Of a stretch of DNA of 64,000 nucleotides, positions 47,330 to 58,500 are shown in pieces. Within the stretch, counting starts at the first letter, position 1, and each line of letters starts with the position of its first letter. A program made the position numbers and the translations under genes. The stretch comes from Phoma sp. XZ068 (taxonomy: Eukaryota; Ascomycota; Dothideomycetes; Pleosporales; Didymellaceae). The stretch is from contig RBKR01000011.1 in assembly GCA_004835665.1 (NCBI GenBank), positions 620,001-684,000 of the forward strand. The letters run 5' to 3'. The notes below the pieces were generated by a model. It was not told where the DNA came from. It made no database searches and saw nothing but the letters and a program-made list of their open reading frames with translations.

Positions 47330-47698
47330 GCTAGACCTCGACCGAGGGGCAGCTGCTATGGTCGTGAGCGCGGACAAAGTCAGTCCTAACGGATGCGACG
47401 AGAGATCAAAATGCTGGGGAAAGGCGGGGAGACGCGGGGGTTTTGTAGCGATGCAGCCAACAGCGCCATCCCAGACGACGCTAAGTTGCACGCTTAGTCG
47501 CAACCCATCGGCTTTGTCGGGGTGGGCTTGTCCCGTCTTCAAACGCCTCCTGTCCACCGATTCTCGGTATGGTTGGCGGCCATCTGCTGTGTCCGAGGTC
47601 GTGTGTATATCTTGACTGATTGCCCGATCGACAGGACTGCTTCCTCGCAAGCCACCTGTCGCTGCGTTTCCTCCCTTCAGCTCTATCCTGCTATCATC
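47330..47698. promoter_or_regulatory. Divergent promoter, regulator / sugar transporter
   Basis: The 369 bp between the two start codons serve both genes. They contain three CreA-type hexamers at 47,414-47,439 and an everted triplet CCG-N5-CGG at 47,557-47,567, a format used by Zn2Cys6 dimers and possibly the regulator's own site. Both assignments are inference from motifs. Confidence 0.5.
47414..47439 (+). promoter_or_regulatory. Cluster of three CreA-type sites
   Basis: CTGGGG (47,414-47,419), GCGGGG (47,424-47,429) and GCGGGG (47,434-47,439), spaced exactly 10 bp apart, one helical turn, all on the plus strand. All fit SYGGRG. This suggests glucose repression of the transporter, the regulator or both. 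Confidence 0.5.
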
Positions 47699-49305
47699 AT
47701 GTCCGACTCAAAGAATCAGCCAGCCGTGAGCGAGACTGTGGAACCACTCCACCTCAATGGTCTGCCCGACAACCACAATGGCGTTAAGCGCTGGTGGACG
47801 CGCAGGAATCTGCGCACCCTCAACTTATGGATGTTGATTCCCCTTCTGTCCATCTTCTGCCAGGGGTATGTCTTCCTGCCCGCCGGTCCAACATTGTTGT
47901 TTCTGTGCTAATCTCATGCCCCTGCAGATTCGATGGCTCCATGATGAACGGTCTGCAGTCTGTGAGCCACTGGCGGTCCTATTTTGGCAAACCTGAAGGT
48001 GCTACCCTTGGTATCTTCAACGCGGCCTATCCCTTGGGTGGTATTTTCGGTGTCTTTGTCATCTCGCCTGTCGCTGATCGTCTTGGTCGTCGTTGGGGTT
48101 TAGCCGTCGGTGCTTTCGTCACTTGTGTGGGAGCTGCCGTTCAAGGTGCGGCCATCAACATCGCTATGTTTGTTGTTGCCCGTGTGATCATCGGTGCCGG
48201 TAGTGTCATTGTGGCCGGTGTTGGTGCCCCGTTCATCACTGAGATCGCTCATCCCGCCCAGCGCAGTACTGCCACTGCCTTGTTCCTGACCTTCTACTCG
48301 GTTGGTTCTATCGCCGCTGCCTGGTGCACCTTTGGTACCTTCCGAATCAACGGCTCCGCTTCTTGGAGGATCCCTTCGACGCTGCAGGGGCTGCCTTCGC
48401 TCATTCAGCTCTCTTTCGTATGGTTCGTGCCTGAGAGCCCTCGTTGGCTTGTTAGCAAAGGTCGTAACGAAGAAGCCTTTGCCATGCTCGTCAAATACCA
48501 CGGAGAAGGAGATGAGACTGATCCCACGGTTGTTGCTGAATACCAGGAGATTACGTCCGCATTGGTGGCCGAAGCCGAGGTTGCACACAAATCGTTCTTC
48601 GACGATCTCAAGGAGTTGTGCAAGAGTCCAGGAAACCGCAAGCGCATGATGATCATGGTCTGGGCTGCTATTTGTTCTCAAATGTCTGGCAACGCACTCA
48701 TCTCCTACTATCTCTCACCTATCCTAACCTCTGTTGGCCTTAAGAGCGACCTACAACAGACACTGATCAATGCAACCTCGCAAATGGTGTCCTGGTTCTC
48801 AGCACTCTACTTTGCCACTCTACCTGCTAAGCTAGGCCGTCGGACACTATTCCTCGCATCTCTGGTCTGCATGTGGATTCTGTTCATCCCGATCACTGCT
48901 GGTAGTGCCATATTTGCCAAGGATAACAACAACTCGGCATCGGGCTACGCCGTAGTCGTGCTCCTCTACTTCTTCTCTCCTGCCTACAACCTCGGCTGGA
49001 ATGGCAATCTCGGTCTCTACATCCCCGAGATACTACCATTCAGTCTACGCACAAGGGGCTTGGCTTTCTTCTACTTTGTTCAGTATTGCTTTATGATTCT
49101 GTCTACTTTCGCCGTGCCTATTGGCCTAAAGGATATTCAATGGCGCCTGTACTTCGTCTTCTTTGTTTGGATCATGGTAGAATTTGCTGGAGTATGGTTC
49201 CTGTTTCCAGAGACCAAAGGTCCGTCTCTCGAGGAGATCGCTCTTCTTTTCGATGGTACCCACGATGTTCCAGATGTTGAGAAGAAGGAGACATTGCATG
49301 CTTAG
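47699..49305 (+). CDS. MFS sugar transporter (sugar porter family)
   Basis: A 514-residue, 12-helix plasma-membrane permease in two exons, 47,699-47,865 and 47,928-49,305. The 62-bp intron has donor GTATGT, branch GCTAAT and acceptor GCAG, and joins in frame to give FCQGFDGSMMNGLQ. Sugar-porter signatures are present: DRLGRRWG after helix 2, PESPRWL before the central loop, LGRR in the second half and PETKGPSLEEI at the end. The GFDGSMMNG block after helix 1 is usual for fungal lactose, cellobiose and hexose porters. The chosen ATG (MSDSKNQPAV) gives a normal cytosolic N-terminus; upstream in-frame codons are GC-rich promoter. Placed beside a rhamnosidase and regulator, rhamnose or a rhamnosyl oligosaccharide is a plausible cargo, but the sequence alone does not show it. 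Confidence 0.92.
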
Positions 49306-50363
49306 CACAGTAGAAAGGTGCAATGGCCATATACCTAGCGTATCCTGGCCCGACTATATTTGGTCTGTTCCAACTCAATCTAGCTCAACAGAGAATATGC
49401 CAGCTCAAATCCACATCAAATGCACGTTCATATACTATTATGCTGCACCTGTAACGCGCTCTATTGATTCTCATGTTCCCTGGTACTAGCCGGCAGATAT
49501 CGATCCTGTACTTGTCTAAAATACATTAGCAAGTGTTGCAAAGTACCGCAGTCCAAATAAAATTAACATATAAAACATACTGGCACCGGAATATAGCGTT
49601 CAGTCCTGTTATAGAAGACGTTTCAATTGACGACGGTGATGACATGAGATCTGGAGTTACATATCCAGCTATCTCTGAAAGGGGAGCTTTGTGCTGATTG
49701 TACATTCTGACCAAGTTCTGCAATTGTATTACCACAACGATGTCCCGAAGAAAACGCCCTGCATGTCCTTACAGCGCCAAGATGACCGCTGCACACTACC
49801 AGTGTAGTTTGACACGATTGCCATTTGAACTTACTTTTTGAACAGTAATGAAGCGAGATTCAGTGTGTCTCGGGCGAGTGTAGACCGATGGACAACCTAA
49901 ATTGTGCAAGTCTTGCCTACACAACCAAAACTCGTGCAGGCCGTAGCGGATGAGCAAAGAGCACTGACTCTGACAGGATCCGTGCAAATATTCGCTTACC
50001 TGTTATGTGTATGCACCCCGCATTTCAACTGACTAGGGCGACTTAGGAACCGAGAACGACTCAGCATCGCAATTATCGGACTAGGCTTTCCCCGTAGCGA
50101 AACCACGATTTACACCAAGCGAACAAGACCTACACAGTCCGTCCAGGATTAACCCTGTATCCATGTGCTTGGTATTAGCATATCAGCGGGTCATTCTCCG
50201 TACGTAGATACGCTTAAAGATACATACCGTGCGAAATGAATATATCAGCCTCGTTCACATACGTATATATATAAGTGTAGATATCCTAGTTTTTTCCCCC
50301 AACCACTACAACAAGACTTTGACAATCTCGCACCGGGCAGTTGCTAGAGACCACCGCTCAGAT
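49306..50363. other. Intergenic region before GH79 gene
   Basis: About 1 kb with no supportable gene. A TATA-like run is at 50,264-50,275. Otherwise I see nothing distinctive. Confidence 0.5.
50264..50275 (+). promoter_or_regulatory. TATA box of the GH79 gene
   Basis: TATATATATAAG about 90 bp upstream of the GH79 ATG, followed by a pyrimidine stretch TTTTTTCCCCC as in many fungal promoters. Confidence 0.45.
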
Positions 50364-52269
50364 ATGCGTACAGCTCCTTACATTGCTTCGCTCACCAGTG
50401 CCCTGATCACTGGTGGGCAAGCTACCACAGTCTCTTGGGATATTCCCCGGGCTCCCCCTGCCAATGCTGGTCGAATCGACTCCGCCCCTATAGGTGTATC
50501 GTGAGTGCAGCAAAGAGACTTAGTTCGTTGCTATGGATACTAACCAGCGTGTTATGTCAAGGTTTGAATTTTTCATGTGGCCGTCGTATATGCTCAACAT
50601 CACGCCGCCACTGCTGTGTCTTGACCACTTCAAACGTCTGTACAACAAGCCCATGCCAGTTCGCATTGGCGGAACGACACAAGATCGCGCAACCTACGAC
50701 CCAAACTTCGAGGGCTATGTCTCGTACCATGTGGACGATCCGCTCATCGCTCCCATGGACCTGACGTACGGGCCAAAGTACTTTGACCTCATTCGTGAGT
50801 TTTTGGAAGTGAAATATTCGTACGATCAGGGTTCTAACCGAATGATAGCGAAATTTGGAGCGGAGACAATTCTGGGTGAGATCCAATGAAATTTCTTCGG
50901 TTTACTGAGAGCAGCACTAATGAACTAGGTCTCAACCGTGGAAGAAACAACAAGTCGAACACCTTTGCTGCCGCCCTGGAGGCCCGAAAGCGAGCTTCTA
51001 ATAACATCTACGCCATTGAACTTGGCAATGAACCCGATTGTATGTCTTCTTTAATTGATGCTTTGACAAACTTTAAGTAGAATGTAAAGCTGATGCATTG
51101 TCCAAGTGTTTCTTTATTGGAAGCAGCCCATCGCCACAGAGCCGTGGAACGAGACGCAGGAAGGCCAATCTAATGCAGACTGGGCTCAGAGCTTCATCAA
51201 TGTTTGGCCAGACAAGAAACCCATTCTGTTTGGCGGATCCTATGCGGTGCCCATACCTCTGTCGCCTGACTGGCCTAACACCGACTATTTGATTACGACT
51301 GCCTACAACCAGACCGTAAAGGACGCAACAAAGTTATACAACGGTCATCTATATGCGCTGTCTAACGCTACATCACTTCAGGCCGAGATGACCCACGTCC
51401 GAACTGTGTCAGATGTGAGCCACTTCATCGAGAAAGTGGCCAATGCCAAATCGGTCGGAAAACGCTACTTCCTTGGTCAGTATACTTCGACTCGATTTTG
51501 ACAGTCAATAGACTTTGCATACTGATTGCATGAGCCTAGGCGAGACCAATTTCCATGGCCTAGACTACGAGATGGATGCGACGTTCGGTGCTGCGCTCGT
51601 GACCCTCGACCGGTCACTTCGAAGTGTCTCTGTCGGTCTCGAGCGTCTCTTCTACCACCAGGGTACAATTAACCAAGGTAAGCCAGTTCTCTTTGCCAGG
51701 CCGTTCCATTAAACCCATCGTGCTGACCCACTAACAGCATTCTTTAACTGGTGGTCGGATGAACAAGTCGAGGCACCATTCTACGGCGGCTTTGTCTCCG
51801 CCCTGGCACTTTCTGGTGGCGAATTAATCGTCGCTGGGGACGATGGCACCACAAACTATGCTCAATACACAATCTATGCTAAGGGCAAGCCAATTAAAGT
51901 GGTGTTGCTGAACACCGATTATTACTCCGGCAACGGTACTCGAAGCTCAACTCAGTTCAAATTGACCGGCATACCAGGGTCTAATGTCAAGGCTCTTCGC
52001 TTCACCGCCGCTTCGAGCGAGGTCACTACTCAAAAGGGTGACATAACCAAGGGGTCTCACCCAACTATTGGAGGTAAGCTCAAGACAGGGCTACAGCACA
52101 TATGTTCTCAAGCGAAGCTAATTTCGATTTCTTATCTACTACAGGGCAATACTTTAACAACGCTGAGTGTGCTATGCTTGGAAAGCAGAAGCACGAATAT
52201 ACTAAGACAAGCAAGAAGCAGGCGATGTTCACCCTAGCCGCGTCCGAGGCGTTGATCATCTACTTGTAA
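50364..52269 (+). CDS. GH79 beta-glucuronidase-like glycoside hydrolase
   Basis: A 491-residue retaining hydrolase in eight exons: 50,364-50,500, 50,562-50,794, 50,849-50,875, 50,929-51,039, 51,107-51,475, 51,540-51,677, 51,738-52,073 and 52,145-52,269. The introns are 53-71 bp and all keep frame. It has a weak N-terminal signal-like segment (MRTAPYIASLTSALITGG). Then FEFFMWPSYM and VRIGGTTQDR follow, typical of fungal GH79. ELGNEPD holds the likely acid/base Glu167 and GETNFHG the likely nucleophile Glu294. A beta-sandwich C-terminal domain starts near NTDYYSGNGTR. This family removes beta-linked glucuronic or 4-O-methylglucuronic acid, for example from arabinogalactan side chains or saponins. 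The third exon is only 27 bp. It lies between a sugar transporter and a carboxylesterase, which fits glycan breakdown. Confidence is high for the family and moderate for each splice site. Confidence 0.88.
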
Positions 52270-52515
52270 CCATGTATAATACTACATTGTCGACAGTAGA
52301 AGTCTATACTAGCTTTTTAACCTACTCGTTTATCTAGCTACTATATAGGTTTACTCTAGCTAAAACAATCCTACTGGATGTTTATGTGCAGCCTATTCAT
52401 AACAACTATTTCTTATACTTGTAGCAACAAATTAGACCCAGTGAGCTATTTTTGATTTATGGTCTATGTACTTTTCTAATTGCACGTACTGCTTGAAGAA
52501 ATCATAGCGACCTAA
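52270..52515. other. Convergent intergenic gap, GH79 / carboxylesterase
   Basis: About 250 bp of AT-rich 3' flank shared by the two convergent genes. No feature is seen. Confidence 0.4.
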
Positions 52516-54237
52516 CTAATTGTATAGTGTAAAGTCTCTTGAGTGCTTAACACTGCGCTTACAAGCAGTGCTCGTGCTTGTGCTATTCAACTGAGCAGCA
52601 AGCTTTGCATCAAGCTCAGTGACAGCGTTCTTCGCAGGCGGCTTGCCCAGGTTATCACTGAATGGGCGAACGACATTGCATCGAAGTGACTGGGCAGACG
52701 ACATGCGCTCCAGCTTGGTGTTGTTGGTCTGGATGAACAGTCTCTCGCGCGTCTCAACGCCGCCGTAAGGCTTCCACTCGGCAGCGCCTTTGACGCGATC
52801 AGTGTTAGGATCCAGATTGCGGATGAAGCTGTTCCAGTAGGATCGCACGATCGGAATGATGGGCTCATTCGTAGTGAAATAGCTAGCAGGTGCCCCACCG
52901 TCGGTGCGGTTGTTACCCCACCAGGCGTATACGTTCACTGTGTGCCAGGCGCCGTAGCCTGCTTCCTCATCGGATGGGTCCCGGACGTCGTACATATAAT
53001 TGTATGTCGGCACGCCATCGCGTGCGAGGTAGTTCTGTATGTTGCGAGTCATGCAGGTAGCTCCGATTTCGCCGATAGCGACAGCTGCATGTTGCCAGTA
53101 ACGACCTTTGCCCAAGTATGCCGGTTGTGAAGGCTTGACGTACAAATCGCTAACGATACTAATGGATGAGTTGCTCAAGCTGGAGTCCTTCTCCACAATC
53201 CATTGGAGCGCATCAGTTGGAGTGTCGAGTGTTTCTGGCGCATTCCACTTGGTCCCTTCGTTGGCGCAGGTGCCCATTATGGTCGGAACTTTGGTGTACT
53301 TGCCCTGCTCGAAGAGATTTACCAGTGCGTCGGTGTACAGCTCTCCATCGATATTGGGATTGAAGTAACATTTTGATGATCGGATGGCGGTCTCGTTCAG
53401 TGCACGCAGACAAGCAAGACCATCAGGTGCATCAGTGCAGCCCTTGTCCTTGATCAAACAGTCATACTGTTCTTGGCCTTGCTCCGCATTTCGCATCGTC
53501 ACCCAACCTCCAGATTCCATGATGCCACCCGCAAACAGCTTCTTGCCTGTGTTCGCGGCTAGCATCAGACCAACGGCAGATCCGCCTGCGCTGACTCCAT
53601 CGAGCACGACTTGGTCCGGGTCGCCACCGAACTGAGCGATATGTTCTTGAACCCACTCCAGCACCTTGATCTGATCGCGCAGCCCTGCGTTGACGTCGCC
53701 GCCTCCTGCTTTGACTTCAGCGCTGCTGAGGAACCCGTACATGCCAACACGGTAACTGAATTGCACGAAGACAACCTGACCAGACGCGACAATCTCCGAA
53801 GGGTCCCAGTTGGCGCTGGATTGCGATGAGAAGCCGCCTCCCTGGAAGAAGACGACTACTGGAAGCTTGGATTCGACGCGAGCATTCGTAGGAGCATGGA
53901 CACTCAGGTACAGACAGTCCTCCGCGATGTGAAATCGGGTTTGCGGGCCGGACACAGTCCAATCGTTGGGTTGGCTGGGTGGACAGGTTGCTCCATATCG
54001 AGTGGCATTGATGAGACCAGTCACCACGGGATCTTGAGGTGCAGCGAATCTGAGGTTACCAACAGGAGGCGCGCCGTATTGGATGCCCTTCCAAGCAGAC
54101 ACAGCCAAGTCTGGATCAACGACCGCGCCTTGATATTTTGCGTAGCCAACATCGACCAGCGTGTCCACCGCATACGCCACGGGCGCGATGGTCGATGCAA
54201 TAGCGAGCACGAAGCTCAGAGAGAAAACTTGCTTCAT
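52516..54237 (-). CDS. Secreted type-B carboxylesterase
   Basis: A 573-residue alpha/beta hydrolase with a clear secretion signal (MKQVFSLSFVLAIASTIAPV, then AYA before the likely cleavage at about 23). EDCLYLSVHAP (106-116) is the type-B signature 2. The nucleophile elbow is GVSAGG with Ser216. Glu327 in NEGTKW and His432 in GAWHTVN complete the triad. The oxyanion-hole block reads FQGGGF (131-136), where most family members have HGGGF. It is intronless. The length is normal for fungal carboxylesterases and lipases. The likely role is hydrolysis of an ester on a plant-derived substrate outside the cell. It is convergent with the GH79 gene, 246 bp apart, and may remove acyl or methyl groups ahead of the glycosidases. 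That role is inference. Confidence 0.92.
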   Translation of the reverse strand: MKQVFSLSFVLAIASTIAPVAYAVDTLVDVGYAKYQGAVVDPDLAVSAWKGIQYGAPPVGNLRFAAPQDPVVTGLINATRYGATCPPSQPNDWTVSGPQTRFHIAEDCLYLSVHAPTNARVESKLPVVVFFQGGGFSSQSSANWDPSEIVASGQVVFVQFSYRVGMYGFLSSAEVKAGGGDVNAGLRDQIKVLEWVQEHIAQFGGDPDQVVLDGVSAGGSAVGLMLAANTGKKLFAGGIMESGGWVTMRNAEQGQEQYDCLIKDKGCTDAPDGLACLRALNETAIRSSKCYFNPNIDGELYTDALVNLFEQGKYTKVPTIMGTCANEGTKWNAPETLDTPTDALQWIVEKDSSLSNSSISIVSDLYVKPSQPAYLGKGRYWQHAAVAIGEIGATCMTRNIQNYLARDGVPTYNYMYDVRDPSDEEAGYGAWHTVNVYAWWGNNRTDGGAPASYFTTNEPIIPIVRSYWNSFIRNLDPNTDRVKGAAEWKPYGGVETRERLFIQTNNTKLERMSSAQSLRCNVVRPFSDNLGKPPAKNAVTELDAKLAAQLNSTSTSTACKRSVKHSRDFTLYN

Positions 54238-55501
54238 GGCAAGAGAGTCTCGACAAGCAGCTGAGATGAACGAACAATTGAGGAGTATAAATGAGCGTGA
54301 TGGTCTGATAGACAGGGCTCAGACCTGCAAATAGGCGGATGTTTGGTACGCTAGGATAAAGAGTGACTGAGGTAAAGAGTGACTGAGGTAAAGAGTGACT
54401 GAGGTAAAGAGTGACGATGAAAGAGATCGATGCTTGCAGGATTCAATTCCTGCAAAGTGCGAGTTCTTATACACGTGTCTTTCATCTCATTAAGAGACTC
54501 GCATGTTAGCAATCTCCAGTGCTCGAACAAAAAAAGACCGCAACGACCGAAAGCTCATATAAGAATTGCTGTCGGCCCTACCGTGAGATGAGAACCAAGC
54601 CCCGGAGCAATCCCCGTAGGGTTCGCGAACGACCTTCGGGCCGTTTAGCCACCATTAGTCCGACCTAATAACGATGTAGATGTTTTAGATGCTACGGTTG
54701 TTTCAGTTTGATGTCGATTACCCTGACCCAATAATGCATCGAGTTTGGCTTGCAACATGTTGACAAGGCGCTGATCTAAAAGCTTGATAGCCACAGTAAA
54801 TCTGGGCTCGGCTAAATGTTAGGTCTCTGCGCAAGGCAGATGAATCGCTGTTATTGGCGTGTTTGGGTAGCGGTAGACTGAAAGCGGGTAGAAGACACCG
54901 AGAACATTTCCGCCAGCCATTTGTGGCAGCTCAGACCTGGGTTTAATGGCATGTGTGTGATAGACGGGGTTTCGAGGGCCTTTCCCAGCGCTAGATCATC
55001 AACACAGGCACAAAACCTAACGCTTTGACGTTGACGAGTACAATCGTTCGGTTGCTCCATTTAGTGCTGGTGAATCGTGCGTGAATAAATGTGGGGCTGA
55101 CTGTATGCATAGGAAATCCTCTGCAGATAATCACATGGATATGAAACTACAAAAAGGTCCATCTGAAGAAGACGCTCGCCAAGAAAGTCTGCCAAAATGC
55201 TAGCTTTCTTACACTCTCTGGCTCTGACTGCTGAAATAATAGATGAAAGAGAGAACGACAAAGATACAGAGTGAGCGAGGGAATAGACGTGGTTGGCACT
55301 GGGCAAGTGACTTCAACCGACCATTGTACAGATCAACGAACAAGAACAAAATATTAGACATCCCGTCAACAGGACAGGTGCTTTGATGTAATATGCATTT
55401 ACACGCTAAGAATTGTGTACAGTCTACAAATACAACCATCTTCTCATTACAGGTTTGCCCCATGCAGTCCCCCTCCCCCGAATGAATCCTTGGGTAGTAG
55501 G
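54238..55501. other. Intergenic region, carboxylesterase / SWR1
   Basis: About 1.26 kb. It contains the 16-bp tandem repeat at 54,358-54,415 in the esterase promoter. The rest, including the SWR1 3' flank, shows no gene. A GC-rich stretch at 54,600-54,650 can fold into a small hairpin (CGAACGACC / GGGCCGTTT), but it does not match a tRNA. Confidence 0.45.
54358..54415. repeat. 16-bp tandem repeat, about 3.6 copies
   Basis: The unit AAAGAGTGACTGAGGT repeats three times perfectly, followed by AAAGAGTGAC. It lies about 120-180 bp upstream of the carboxylesterase ATG, so copy number could affect its promoter. Confidence 0.9.
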
Positions 55502-58500
55502 TCAATACTTCTTCTTCCTCTGCCTCACATGCGGATCTTGCCCCTTCCTATTCCTCTTTTGCCGATCCGTCGGCGGCTTGTAGGGCTCCTTGCCATACTC
55601 TTCTCGATACAAGCTCAGCATATACTCATCCACATGCCTCTTTTCGACCAGGCCTTCCAGCTCTGCTTCTGCAGCTGCAGCCGCTTCAGAGGCAGCGCGT
55701 GTCGCATTGCTTGACTCGTTGAAGTCGACCTGGTCGTCGTGAATTTCGTCAACAATCTCCTTTTGCGCGACGGAAGCAGCGTTACGATCCTCGGTGTCTT
55801 CAACGGTGTTCATTACACGCGCGTCGCCCAGGATGCCTGCGCGTTCGCCGAGGACTCTATCCATAGCGGCGCCGGCTTCGTCGGTGGTGTCGATCCCGCG
55901 ATCGTCGTCCAGGGCATCGCGCCAGGTGACTTTGTTGAAGGTATCGGTCGTAAAGTCGCCCTTTTGAATAATGACATCGTCGAGAAGACGCTTCTGGTTT
56001 GACTTGCGCAAGATGTTGGCTTCGATAGTGTATTCGCTGACAAACTTGTAGATGTGGACATCGCGCGTCTGACCAATGCGGTGCGCTCGATCCTGGCATT
56101 GTTTGTCCATGGCTGGGTTCCAGTCAAGATCGTAGAAGATGACAGTATCAGCGCCTGTGAGGTTGATGCCAAGACCACCAGAGCGAGAAGAGAGGATGAA
56201 GGCTAGGATGCTAGTGTCGGTATTGAAGCGATCGGTGAGAATCTGGCGCTGCTCTACTTTGGTGGATCCGTCGAGACGCAGGTACCGGTGGCCATGAATG
56301 TTCAGGAACTGTTCCAGAATGTCAAGCACTTTGGTCATCTGGGTGAAGATCAAGACACGATGGCCTCCGGATTGAAGATCCCGAAGAAGTGTTGCAAGCC
56401 GCTGTAGTTTTCCGCAGTCATACTGCAGTAGACGCTTGTCGGGGAATGCAATGGACTGGCGCATACGAGCGTCATGGAAGGGATCGCGCTGGTGGGCCAT
56501 CTCTGAGGACCTGATGAGCTCTACGCCTCGTTTTGACAATGTCAAAGGCGCAAGCTCTTCCGCAGCAACTGCTGGAGTTACGCACGTGAACTGCGTGATT
56601 AAGGGTTGCAAAGTTTCTGCCCGCTGTTCGAGAGTAGGAATCATATCAAAGAAGAGTGTTACTTGCTCAGTACACCACTCGTTTGCAGCACGAATCGACT
56701 TCGGCGATCTGAAGCCGAGATCGCCATGATATCTTCGGATGATATCGTACTGTTGCTCTTCTTCTCTGGGAGGTATGATAGTCGTCGACTGACCAAATTG
56801 GTGATTCAATGAACTGGGTGCATGTGATGGGTATGCTGGCATGGGCTGAGGCTGCAGTGGTGGCTGCATCGGATAGTATGGGTTCATGGGCAGTGGTTTA
56901 GGTTTTAGTGCCTTGATACCAGCTCGTCGAGGACCGAAAGTATGCGCATGCCAGTCGACAGTTACAGCATCGATAATTTCCTTTCCATAGACCGGAAGGA
57001 ACTGTGTCCTGAGGCGAGTCAGAGCAAGACATCTCTGGAGATGGTCACGAACAGCCACTTGCTCGCGACGTGCCAGTGTTGACAACGTAGATTGGAGTGA
57101 TGATGCCGTTGCTGGAGAGGGCTTGTTGATTCGGCGGGTTTGTCGCTCAATGAGATCTTCTAGAGGCCGTGTCGCACGAATCTGTTGCGAGCGCCGAGCA
57201 TGTCGCATCTGAGTCCGTTCACGTCGAGCAAAGACCATGTTAAGTGCATCAAGGTTCACTTGCTTCTCCTCGAGGCCCTCGTGCAGCCGCCTGCGAATCA
57301 ACAGATCCTTAATTTCGAACTGAGCAGCCACAGACTTGGGCATCGCCATTGACGTAACAATGGCGCGGGTTTCGAAAAGATCAGGGTGGTTGCACACTTT
57401 CCGAAGCGACATCAAGCAGTTGATAATTGACATGTAGTTGCCAGACGACAGGATTTGCTTCGTGTCCGCACGACCCATGAAGCCGTCATAGAGCTGTCGC
57501 TGCCGTTTAGAGAGCTTGCAGTACACCACGTGCTCGTATTTCCCGGGCATCTGCTTCTCGACTTCTGCTTTCAGTCTGCGGAGCAAGTAGGGTCGCAAAA
57601 CCTCGTGAAGTCTAGCAACAATCTTTTGCGCTTCAGCATCGAGCTGCTGTCGGCCTTGGTCCAAGATCTGCGAGGTTGGGTTCTTCAATGCCAGAGTGAA
57701 TTCTTCGAGGTTGGCAATGCGGCCTTCACCGGCGAAGCCGGCAGGCATCAAGAAGTATAACAATGACCACAGCTCGTCGATGTTATTCTGCAAGGGCGTG
57801 CCAGTCAACAACAGTCGTCGCTCGGTCCGCAAGGTCAGCATAGTCTGCCAGCGCTGCGACTTGAAGTTCTTGATGTTGTGAGCTTCATCCAGGATGAGAT
57901 AGTGCCAAGCTCTCATCTTGAATGCGGCAGCATCCTGCAGAATGAGCTGATACGAGGTGATGACAACATTGTACATATCTTTGCCTGTGTTGCGCCAACC
58001 CATACGCTTACGCTTGCGCTCGTTGATGTCGCCGTAATACGTTAGGATCTTGAAACCAGGCAAAAACTTCTTGAACTCCATCTCCCAGTTGAGCATGACA
58101 CTCGTGGGAACTACGACCAGATGTGGGCCCCATACATTCCGATAGCAGGCGATGTAGGCCAGGAGCGATATGGTCTGAATGGTCTTGCCTAGACCCATCT
58201 CATCAGCTAGAATACCGTTCGTCTCTGTGTCATAGAGGTTTGCGAGCCAGTCGAGTCCACCGTGTTGGTACTCACGAAGAGTACCTCGCAGGAGAGGGGG
58301 AATTTCTGCACGCGGAGGAGATGAGGTCTGGCGAGGTCTGCTATGCGCAACTTCCACTTCTTGCACGCCGTCCTCTTCTGTCTCCATTACAATGTCCTCT
58401 TCTACCGTACTTGCATCAGCGCCAATGACCGAGGGTGGCTTGACCGAAGGGGTGTTTCCGTTGACGCGATTGGACTCGGTATCGGAGAGAGTATGGTCGC

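Noticed and set aside
47237..47650. Minus-strand open frame of 137 codons upstream of the regulator
   Set aside because: It overlaps the divergent promoter. Only its last part (from 47,329) is coding, as the short first exon of the regulator, which then splices.
54600..54680. tRNA-like or structured RNA
   Set aside because: Only a short hairpin is present; no cloverleaf, A/B box pair or anticodon arm could be built.
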